A DNA stretch of 64,000 nucleotides from Cyclotella cryptica (lineage: Eukaryota > Bacillariophyta > Thalassiosirophyceae > Thalassiosirales > Thalassiosiraceae): positions 620,001-684,000 of the forward strand of contig JABMIG010000032.1 of assembly GCA_013187285.1 (NCBI GenBank). Reading direction: 5' to 3'. Of this stretch, positions 9,677 to 19,507 are shown piece by piece (position 1 is the first letter of the stretch; every line of letters starts with the position of its first letter). The notes below the pieces were generated by a model, which saw nothing but the letters and a program-made list of their open reading frames with translations, had not been told where the DNA came from and made no database searches. The position numbers were made by a program, and so were the translations under genes.

Positions 9677-12600
9677 TCATATTCCATCATCATCATCAGC
9701 ACCGCCATCGACACCCCCAACAATGGAATCTTGTGCATAATACATGTCCAAAATCTGGTCGCTTGTGGTTGCTTCCTCTGGCTTCTTGTCTGGACGAACA
9801 CGTTCAAACCGTGGGAATCGCAATCCTATTCCTCTTCCACTCTCTCCCGTTTTCCCAATTGCTCCTCTGTGGGTTGAACTTTTTGACAAATCTGCAGCCT
9901 TCACCTCCCAGACTTGAACTGCATCAAACCACACATCACACTCCAATGCATCAGATACAACATACTGAGAACTCTTCTCTGGAATAATGTAAGAGTTGAG
10001 AGATGCAGCAAGTTCCTTCAGGTCCTCTTCTGAAAAACCTGTCCCAATCTTGAAATAAGAAGGAGCAGTATACGATGTGTGTAAAGTCGTTAATCTGAAA
10101 GGAAGCGATCGAGCGATTGTGATGAACACATTTAAACACATACTTTGCAAACACTCTGAAATTCTTCGGAGTCTTCATCATAGCATGCTAGAAGATACGC
10201 CCCATAAACACCAGTACGCTTGCCTTTACCAAAGTATGCACCGAGAGGCACTAAATCAACCTGAGCAAGATGGAAGGGCGAAATATCAGGTTACCTCATT
10301 CACATCATTAGAAGACAACCAAAAGAAACAACAGGAAACGGACCGAATCGCCTAGTCCTTCAAGGTAGTCCTTCTTGAGTTTCAACCAGTTCAAGGAGCG
10401 AAGGCTTGGTTTGTAAGCTGCACTGACGTCAAGAGTCTTAACCATCAGACCTTCGCATTGCCCTTTCACAGCTTGCTCAAGGAACTCTTCAATAACAGTT
10501 GTGTCGCCATTTTCAGTGTGGTCCAATGAGGTGGCAAACTGAAATTTTCCATCAATTGGAACGAAATTTTCCCTCAATAGTGCTCTTCTCTTCGCAAGTG
10601 GGCAATCCAGTAGCGATTTTCCATTCAAATACATGAGATCAAAAGCCTGGACGATTACCTGCACCTTTGCGCTTTCGGCAGATTCTTCAGTCCGTTTTCG
10701 AGTGGAAAGAACTTGAAACGGCACGAACTGGTTTGTCTCTCTGTTGAAGGCGACCACCTCCGTGTCGAGTACAAAGCTAGTTACGGGTGCATCTTTGCAT
10801 GCTTCCCTTACATACAGTGGAACTTCTGGAAACTTTTCCGATGTGTTGAGAAGAGACCTGGAAAATACTTTGGTTTTTCCATCAGGTGTCATATGAACCT
10901 GCGCTCTTTCCCCATCATATTTGTATTCACAGGTAAATCTCAAACCATTCAACCTTTTCAAGACATCCACAACGGACTTAGTCGGTTTAGCAAGCATAGG
11001 TGCAACAGGGATACCAGGAGTGAGATTGCAAGCTTTATGCAGTTCTTGCAGTGGGACACAGAGCACGGCGTCGAGGAGGGAATCGTAGGAAGGAACTTCA
11101 GAGTACGCCTTTTTTATAATGGCCACCGCAGCATCAAGTTTGATGTCGAGAGGAAGGTTTTTGTCGCAGAGCTTGCGAGCAAAGTCGGGGTATGCGCCTG
11201 AAAACAGGACAAATGAGTAAATCGTGAAGATGATAAAATGACAGAAGAAACTATGGCAGACATTGTGTTCAAGGGGTTTCGAAAAGCATACCTCTATCTC
11301 CATCTTCCGTGTCTTTGATTTCTTTCAATTGTTCGTCTGTCAACTGCACCACGTCCTTCGGCTTCGTCAAAACAACCGCATGGGCAAGAGATGCCAGCAC
11401 GGTAGATTGCGCCAAACCGATACGCAATTTGCCTTGTAACCCACGAATAATATATTTAGGCTCCGATCCCCTGGCACGAACAAGCAGTCCCTTAATTTTG
11501 TCGACTTTCCATTTTTGAGACTGAGATCCGGACGTTGTGGCAATCTGTCTAAACACTGTCAAAACCTCATTTGCTTCCAATCTCTTCGGTCCAGACATCC
11601 TTCCAAACCCGACAAGTGTCTTTTGCTTCCCCTTGGATGTCTGCGCGACCGTGCCCAAATCACCTTCCGCGTCGTACTTTTTCTTAATGATATTCGGAGC
11701 CGTTCCGGACGCTTCTCCAATGGCCTTAATCAAGATGGAGTCGCCTACACCAAGTTCCACACACTCATAAGAGGGGGCGACTGAATTGGACGCCAGGTAA
11801 ATCAGTGAATAAAGATCAGATTGCCGGTCGTCCTTTCGTACTGCCTTGTCGTTCTTATCTCTATTCTTATTTTTCAAAGCATCCTCATTGGCTCCCCCAC
11901 CGTCACGCAGCAAAACCAGACGAAACAATTCTGTCAACTTTTCCTGTATCTCCAGACGCGACGATATTGCCTCTATGGCCGAAAAGACATCGCACAGTGC
12001 CGAATAGGGGAGGGTTTTGCCTTCTTTCCATGCATCATCGGAAGATATTTGATTGGAGATGAAAGAGAGGAGTTGATCATTGGATTTCATGCCTTTGGCG
12101 GTTGTCGCAGATTTTGTGCCAATATTGTTGGACTTTAACTTTGATTGCGACACTGTCTTTCCCTCCAAAGTCTTCTGCTTCTTAGATTTTGGAACGGTCT
12201 TATTACTGTTGCTTTTGAAAGATTTCTCACCCTTTTCTTTTGCTTCGCTTTCAAGTTCTTCCGCAGATAGGTCGTCGTCATCGTCCATACTAACGGTCTC
12301 ATCATCTTCACAACCCTCTTCTGACTCTTCTTCACCCTTTTCTTGCTCACCCTCCTTATCTATTTTCTCTTCATCCCCCCCTAAAGATGCGAGAATCTCA
12401 TCGTCATCAGAATCACTATCATCTTCGATCACTCTCTTTTTAGAAGTGATCACTTTGCTTCTTTTCGACTTATCCACTAGCTTTGGTGAAGATTTTATAG
12501 GTTTGTGTTCCAGTTCCATGTCATCATCAGTGTCCATCAACTCTGTATCTTCCTCTGCCACATTTTTCTCAACGGTTTCGGATTTAACAACCTTTTCTAT

Positions 12601-13061
12601 TGACTTTGCGTCGGCTGAAATTTTGGAGGCTTTATCTGGTTTGCTTTCGCCGTTGGCCTCTGCTTTCACTTGATGAACACCAGAAGTTTTAGAAACTGTC
12701 GCATTGCTGAGATTTTCTTTCTCCTTGGCAGTTGTTCTTTTTGCCGTCGTTGCAGAATCTTTAGAGCTATTTCCCCCGGCTATCTTTGTGGCATCGCGCT
12801 TTGAATCGATGTATTGGGGCAAGCATATTGAGAGCTTTGTTGCCATTGAATACAACAATGACGCGCAAACTTTGATTGCCAGAAAAATGGTGAATCCACC
12901 AATCTCCGACTCACCTCTCCCCTTCGAAACGCGGCCTTAATCCCAGTTTGCACCTTGCCGCTCGGAATGACTTCCCCAGTCTTGCTGGAGCGCGCGGCCC
13001 CAAAGAATGACGTGAGGGATTTCTGTCCTCTGGGCGGCGTCAAATCTGAAGATTTGGCCAT
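9677..13061 (-). CDS. LIG1: ATP-dependent DNA ligase I
   Basis: Five minus-strand exons: 13061-12915, 12834-11292, 11197-10344, 10260-10144 and 10048-9677, about 1010 residues. The second exon's acceptor is uncertain; 12798 also fits the frame. The enzyme seals nicks using ATP, mainly joining Okazaki fragments. Residues 13-20 (QKSLTSFF) form a perfect PCNA-binding PIP box. A long acidic and basic low-complexity region follows to about residue 310, then the DNA-binding domain. Motif I, KYDGER, carries the adenylated lysine near residue 656. EGLMVK is motif [10 protein letters not shown] motif V and [12 protein letters not shown] motif VI. The OB domain continues through [11 protein letters not shown] and GTGFSEEDL to the acidic tail GGADDDDGI. 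Human LIG1 is 919 residues, so the excess is in the N-terminal linker. The donor at 10343 (GTCCGT) and the acceptor before 10048 (AAG) are atypical but restore the conserved sequence exactly. Nuclear location is expected. Confidence 0.93.
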
Positions 13062-15167
13062 TGTTGGATGTCTGTGTGAAGTCTGAGCTATGAAAGAGCG
13101 GCAATGTGGCGACGAGATAAATACTTGTCCGTGAGGGTGCACATTATTTTTAATGCTACATGTTGAGGTTAAAAAAAAATAATTATTGACCCTTTATAAT
13201 TGACGTTCGACCCCTCTGCAAATCGGGACAATGAATAAAGGTCCATGTACAATAATACACTGTACCATACCATAGACCGTACAAATCGCATATACGTACA
13301 ATATAGTACCATACCAATTCCCTTAGAACTTCATGTCGTAGAATTTTGGCGCGCCGAAGGACAATGACCCCATTAAACAACACAGAAATACTTCCACTAC
13401 ATAGTCTTTGATTCCCTCTCTATGCCTCTCTCCAAAATTTCCAGAGTGGCTTAATCATTAGATAATGTAAAAATATGTGGGCAACACAATAGCAGTTAAT
13501 AAGTGAATGCCAGTGCATCAGCAACATGTGTCATCAAGTGAACTAATACTCATTAAAAAGTGTTTCTCACTTGACAGGTGGTGTGACAAAGGGTATGCAC
13601 TTTTCTTTCTCTCATGTGATCATAGAGCGCAAAATCATGATGGGTTCATCTATGTGCAAATATTAACTGTATTGCTAAGAAAAAATACAATATGGCCTAC
13701 TTCATTAATTTGTAATTGTACAAAAATGACCGGTGAGCAGCCATCAATAGTCAAATAGTCCAACATTTTGGCCAGAGCAACCAAATTTGTGAGCGGCTTC
13801 GTGTGTAAACTATGGTAGAGGTTCTACCAGCCTGCCACGCTTCACAACCCCACAGTTATGGAACTACTTTTTTGGAACTTGTGAAATCACACAAGTAGTA
13901 GAGGCAAGATTTTTGCAGCAGGTGTAGTATGAGAAAGTAAAAGTGACCACAAGGTCAAAGACAATAGAATCCATTGCCTATGATTTTTTAATTGCTTTGC
14001 AAGCACTGCGCATTCTACACTTGTGCCTGGCTTGCCTCAAATCTGGTCGGTCATGGTTATATGGTACGATGTCACTATACAGATCCCTCCACACACTTTG
14101 TGTGATTGTATGTTAATACAACTGTTTTGTTCTGATACAAACACAGAGTGATAATTCAAGAACAGGAAAAATAGGTTGTGGATGAATAAAGTAAGCCACA
14201 TGGGAGAATCTAGAATAGGAAATAAAATGGCAATGACAATGACAATGACAATATTTGTCAACAAATCTGTGAAGCGGCATGCTTTCCATGTATCGGAGGC
14301 ATGGATGAGTGATCATTAGGATCAAAAAAGCTTACAACTCCATAAATCTGCCCTCATCTTATCACAACAGTGATCTCATAACAAAAATGACATGATATGA
14401 ACTAGTAATATGTTATATCCAACAAAATACCACAATCAGACAAAACCAAGCTTTACAGTTTTCACAGGGGAGGTGGTGGTGAGACCATGGTGGTGGAATC
14501 GTCTTTGCAACGGTTCTCATATTGGAGGTGGTGGGGTGGAGGTGGCTGAAATAATCATTGTGTGGGAAGTATGTTGTTGCAATTTTTGTGGCTACCCTAG
14601 CTACTGGTACAATTTCTATGGCTGCCAAGTGTGACACTTCAATATCAGTGCAACAAAAACAATTAGGATTTTGTTTTAGGATAAGGACCCCATCTCAAGG
14701 GAGTCAATGTATGAAGCTATCTTGAACAAGCTAGAATGAGTTAAGGAAATTGCTAGCAAGGAAAACTTTGAAAATTAGGTCTAGAAAAGTAGAGCCCTGA
14801 GGGAAATTTAAAATAGTTGGGAAGGCTTCCCTGCAATGCAATATCCCTGGTACTACTACAAACAAGAAAAACTGCATGGAAATAATTGAAAAGTTTGTTT
14901 ATAAACTTATTAAGCACTTGTTCTGTTTCAAAATTGGATCACATTTTAGTGGGAAGAGTTGTGGGAAACATAGGAATTGATATTTCTGAGATGCAATCCT
15001 ACATGAAACGACTAAGATTTTCTCATTTTCTATCTTAAACCAAATAATCTGTGCCCCGTCTCTTCTCTTTTTGGATCTTGAATCTCATCAGGAACAAAAT
15101 TTTGAATCTAGTCACATGGAACAAAAATAGTCCTATCCATCACTCATGAAAAATAATCAAAATTACT
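13062..15167. other. Ligase upstream region and AT-rich spacer
   Basis: The first few hundred bases must contain the ligase promoter. Beyond that I see only short chance frames and a (CAATGA)n microsatellite at about 14228-14253. No gene is supported. Confidence 0.5.
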
Positions 15168-15594
15168 ATATCCCAACTACCAGAGGTGGTGCAATAATTC
15201 CACCACAAATTTTGTGCTAATTTGCTCTATTTTGTGGTGCAATTATTGTACCACCTCATCTCGTACTATTCCAATGCATGTAGACAGTAGAGCAACAGAC
15301 AAATTTGTGAGAAACTTAGTTTCTGGATTATTCTGAACAGAAAATCTGTTACTATACATTTTTTCTGAGAATTTTGAATTATTCTCACATTTATTCTAAT
15401 AAATTCATAATGTCATTATTTTCTTTCTTGTTATTTTCTCAACATTTTCTTTATAGCTCGAGCAGCTTCACAACCTCTCCCTTGGAGATAAAGCTTTTTC
15501 AGGCAGAAATGCCAACAACATTTCTACACGTTTGTACATTGGAATAGGCCAACAAGGTGGTGCAATAATTGCACCTCTGTGGTAGTTGGGATAT
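15168..15594 (+). mobile_element. MITE-like TIR element, family 1, copy 1
   Basis: The 427-bp element begins ATATCCCAACTACCAGAGGT and ends with the inverted form, GTAGTTGGGATAT. Immediately inside each end is GGTGGTGCAATAATT or its complement. The interior has no coding capacity. A second copy lies in inverse orientation at 63523-63939 and shares the internal order: A-rich centre, CTCGAGCAGCTTCACAA, and GCCAACAACATTTCTACA. The flanks are TA-rich, so the target duplication cannot be fixed. Such elements are normally moved by a transposase supplied elsewhere. Confidence 0.8.
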
Positions 15595-16158
15595 GAAAAA
15601 GAACAACATAAATTAATTCTATCCCTTTGGATTCATCTTCTTATCATCACACACACAAAAGTGTAAGAAACTGGTGATATCATCATGAATGTTGTTCCTG
15701 TTGAGATTTTTTCTAGGAATGTAGCTGCTGATATTTTCATGCTGGGAAGAATGCATCTGAGACTTTTGTTCCAAGAATGATGCTCCTAGAACAATACTTT
15801 TAGACCATTGTAAGTACAAATTTTCATAGGTGGTCTTTCGTGCATTGGGAATGATGTCTGGATGTCCTCCCAAGTTATTGTTTGGCACAACCAATACGAA
15901 CAAGTACTTTCTTCCATCTAGTTCGTGATCTAAAATCGGTCTTTACAATAATTGGAGAAGTAAAAAGTAGGTGTGGTATAAATAATGGGAACAGGTTAAG
16001 ACCCCCTGTTCAAGATAGGACTATTTTAAGACCCCCTGTCCATGTTAGGAACAATCAATGAGGAAATTTTGCAATGTTTTCTTCCTGGGTGAAAAAATAT
16101 TCTGAATTGCGTTCTTGAATGAAACATTGAATTCATGCCTACCATGAACAAAAACCGA
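15595..16158. other. Spacer between two small transposons
   Basis: No gene seen. A short duplicated phrase, AAGACCCCCTGTTCA / AAGACCCCCTGTCCA, occurs near 15999 and 16030. Confidence 0.4.
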
Positions 16159-16742
16159 GCAAGACAGGCAACTTTGCCACGTGGGAGTTTTTGGCGAGCC
16201 AAACTGACGACAAGTGACGACATTGGCATTTTTCTCATCTGACGACTTTCACGACCATCTGACGACCCTGACGACTGCGTGTGACGACATTTTGACGACC
16301 TGATGACTTTTGGTGAAGACTTTTTGACGACCCTGACGACTTTTGGTGACGACCTTTTGACGACCCATGTTACGACTCATCGATTACCTCTTGACGACCC
16401 TTCTGACGACTCTGACGACCCACTTGATGACTTCACGACCTTCCACCAATAGGTACAGTGAGAGCAAGTCCTGAACAGTACGACTCCGTGACGACCATGA
16501 CGACTAACGACCGTAACTGACGACCCAAGAGATCTTCTGTGACAACCCATGCGACTCCACCTGATGACCCTTGATGACCCAAGTGACGACGGAAAAACGA
16601 CCCTCACGACCCCTGACGATTTTAGTGATGACCTCAGACGACCCAACTGACGACCGGTTGACGACCTCAAAAATCTCTTGACAACAACTGACGACTCCAT
16701 CTGGCGATACATATCGCCAAAGTCGAAAATTGCCTGTCTTGC
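16159..16742 (+). mobile_element. MITE-like element, family 2, filled with GACGAC repeats, copy 1
   Basis: The 584-bp element has perfect 13-bp terminal inverted repeats: GCAAGACAGGCAA at 16159 and TTGCCTGTCTTGC ending at 16742. Almost the whole interior is a degenerate array of TGACGACy words with variable short spacers, all in one orientation. No protein is encoded. Parts of the same family, including the same left end and the CTTTGCCAC..TTTTTGGC segment, recur near 62090-62510. Confidence 0.75.
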
Positions 16743-17347
16743 AGAGGTGTTCTTATCGAGAAGCAATTGTGATGTTTTCCTGTCATGAAATGGGTGTTCC
16801 AGTTGATTCCGAAAATTTTAATTTTCATCCAACATGACCGCAAAACCAGCCTGTGCACCAAAAGTGACCTTTCTCTCGATGTTAGAGTAAACAATAACTT
16901 TCAAGTAAAGAACCCATGGTCTGTGTGTAGATAAAAATAATAATAAATGCATATTGAATTTACCGCCATGTAAAATATGCATAGGATCTCTGATCCACAT
17001 ACATACGGAGTTCATTTCTGTGATGTGTCCCTATGATTAGTCATCAGATCTTCGGGGCAACTAAACTGGCAATATGAAGGTTGCCTGTAATGGCCAATCT
17101 TCCAACCTAATGTCATCAGTTGCTTATGGTTGTGTCAACTGCTGTCTGTCTTGGCATTGTCGTTCCTTGAATTTAGCTTTTGTTGCTATCATACTTAGGT
17201 GGATTGCTTGGCTTGCATTTAGAAAGGCAGATCAATTGCAACTAAAGCTACATTTTATGACACTGCTCTATTTCAATCACACATTGACTGATAATTACTT
17301 TAGCCGCTATACACACATCTATTGAAACACAGACACCACTGCAATTT
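16743..17347. other. Spacer, nothing recognised
   Basis: No gene or repeat was seen. The 3' untranslated region of the next gene should lie at the right edge. Confidence 0.4.
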
Positions 17348-18904
17348 TCACAAATCCTCGAGTTTCTTCATAGCCACTGCTGCTTCCCCCAACCGAGCAA
17401 TCAAACTTGCCAACTCTGCTAGTTTCTCCACGTTCTCGTCCGTCAACGCCTTTTGAAAATTCTCCTTGGCATCTTCGATCCTTTCCAAAATGACCGATAG
17501 AGTGGTTTGAGCGACCGATTGCGATTTGGAGGAGGTTGATGATGATCTTTGACTGGGAGTGGCAGTGAGGTTATCATCGCTTAAGGCTGATTTTATGGAG
17601 ATGGCGTCTGTATCCGGTTCGGTGGCAACAATGTTGGGGGATTGAACATTCTTAGTTGAATGCCTCTGGTTGGATGGTGGTGTCAAAAGCTGTCTCCGAG
17701 AGAAAGTCAGCTGTCGTTTTGGTGGTGAAAGACTCTGAGAGTATCCAGTCCTTGACTTGATACTTTTGACTGGCGGCGAAAATGGAGGTTTCGATGAGGA
17801 TGATTGGTAATAGGTGTCGATAACTGGTGATGCAGTGGACTCGACATCAGTCAGCAGTGCATTCCTCTCCCTGATAATTCTATAATACCGAGGTGACGGA
17901 GGCATAATTTCGTCCATTGTATGGTTTCTCGTTGTCAACGCAGTATCAACCCCGATATCCTCTTGAGAAGAACGACGAGTTGTCCGATCTTGATGATTTT
18001 GCTTATTCAATTCACGAATTCTCTGCAATCGAACGGCACGTGGACTAGCATAACTGTCGATACCTGAAGTGGTGGTGGAAAAGTATTCTTCACTCTTATC
18101 TTCAGCCTTCAATGCTCTGGATTGATACTCTTCATTCATCCCACAATACGAAGACTGGCGTGCAACACGTGAGGCGGACGCCTTAGATGTTGCCACCACT
18201 TTTCCATACCCGTCGTCTACAACATCAGTGATCTTCCTCGTCTCTTTCTCCTCATTAGAAAAGGTCAATCGCAATTCAATCCCCGCAGCATTTTCTTTGC
18301 TATTTCCCCTCTCACTGTCATCCCTCTTTTCATCCAGCACCACCCTAGTGCCGTCCTCTTTCTTTAGAACAGGATTGTAATGCGCAATCCTTCTCCTCAT
18401 GCCCTCACTAAAATGTTCCATTTCAATTAAATCCTGCCGCACTTGATGAGTGACTGTCTGACGCAATTCACGTCGAATGTCAGATGCCGTCCATAACGCT
18501 TTGCCGCTATCAGTGGCTACGGCGGGACGAGGGGACAGTAGTGAAGTGTCCGTCTCTTCGGTGACTTTCAAGTCGAAATCCCATAGTTTTCGAGTACGGT
18601 AAGAAGACCCTCTGTATTCCTCCATTTGGACCTCTGAGCTGTTATCCTTGTCGCTTCGTGATTTGTGATGCACTTCATCGGCTGCACGATGCAACTGGCG
18701 TTGATGTTGACACTTCAGTAATTCGTCGTACGAAGATTGCAAGTATTCACGGCGTTGCTTTGATCGTGAAATCATGTCATCACTGCCGTCTGTCTGTGAG
18801 ACCGCCTTGGAGGCAGCACGCGGCGGGACTCGTTTACCACCACCATCGCTGACACGAAGTTTGGTGAGGTGAGGGTCTACGTTTTCAAGGTTGCCGAATT
18901 TCAT
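17348..18904 (-). CDS. Unrecognised low-complexity protein, 518 residues
   Basis: Single open frame from ATG at 18904 to TGA at 17348. The frame stays open upstream, but no ATG precedes MKFGNLENVD, and A at -3 supports this start. The protein is polar, rich in Ser, Arg, Asp and Lys. It contains several SPR/SPP/TPP sites (SLLSPRPAV, MPPSPRYYR, LSPPKRQL) that could be proline-directed kinase targets. A helical stretch near residues 175-215 and a C-terminal amphipathic helix (about the last 50 residues, ending AAVAMKKLEDL) are the only ordered parts visible. No known domain, signal peptide or membrane segment was recognised. It is transcribed divergently from the gene at 19508. It is probably a lineage-specific protein; no function is proposed. 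Confidence 0.7.
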   Translation of the reverse strand: MKFGNLENVDPHLTKLRVSDGGGKRVPPRAASKAVSQTDGSDDMISRSKQRREYLQSSYDELLKCQHQRQLHRAADEVHHKSRSDKDNSSEVQMEEYRGSSYRTRKLWDFDLKVTEETDTSLLSPRPAVATDSGKALWTASDIRRELRQTVTHQVRQDLIEMEHFSEGMRRRIAHYNPVLKKEDGTRVVLDEKRDDSERGNSKENAAGIELRLTFSNEEKETRKITDVVDDGYGKVVATSKASASRVARQSSYCGMNEEYQSRALKAEDKSEEYFSTTTSGIDSYASPRAVRLQRIRELNKQNHQDRTTRRSSQEDIGVDTALTTRNHTMDEIMPPSPRYYRIIRERNALLTDVESTASPVIDTYYQSSSSKPPFSPPVKSIKSRTGYSQSLSPPKRQLTFSRRQLLTPPSNQRHSTKNVQSPNIVATEPDTDAISIKSALSDDNLTATPSQRSSSTSSKSQSVAQTTLSVILERIEDAKENFQKALTDENVEKLAELASLIARLGEAAVAMKKLEDL

Positions 18905-19507
18905 TATGATATAAAGGTTTTCGGGCCTCTTCTTTATTGCTGACGATAGTGCATCGTGGATTGAGAGCGATAAAGGAAAGCTGCGACAACTGCCCAGTGG
19001 TTCATAATAGTTTATGTCTCGATTTGGTTGGTGTTCGAAGAGTTCGAAGGTCAACGCGATGAATCAGGATGAATCCATGATGTGTGGTGTGTGACGCGAT
19101 GAGATCTTGCTTTTGAACACAAGAACAAAACGTCGCGTTAGAGATCAAAATCAAATGAGTTGGCAGCAACATCCTTCGCCAACAATATTGACATTTTTGT
19201 ACTAATTCCCAAATCAAGTCATTTGTTCTAGGATACGTTTCATTTTTAATGGCCTAATTATTTTAGATAGAAACACAGGACAGAAGTCGACCTTTCTCGC
19301 TGCTCTTACAGACAAGTCGAAGAGGCTTATGATTTATGATTTATGTATTGTTAACTTTAGTTAGTCGCCTCGCTCAAAACGAGCGTCGAGAGTTGCTCCA
19401 CGTGCATCATCCCAACAACGCGAAGTATCTCTTGCAGACACGCTCAGGAAACTTGGTAACAGAATAATCTATGAATCCGCACTAGAAGTTAAGATCGGAA
19501 GACGACC
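18905..19507. promoter_or_regulatory. Shared divergent promoter region
   Basis: The genes starting at 18904 (-) and 19508 (+) diverge across 603 bp, so both promoters must be here. A short inverted repeat, CGCTCaaaacGAGCG, lies at about 19371-19385. No TATA box is obvious at the expected distance of either start. Confidence 0.45.

Noticed and set aside
12080-12673. Plus-strand 197-codon Ser-rich frame
   Set aside because: Antisense shadow of the acidic linker of DNA ligase I.
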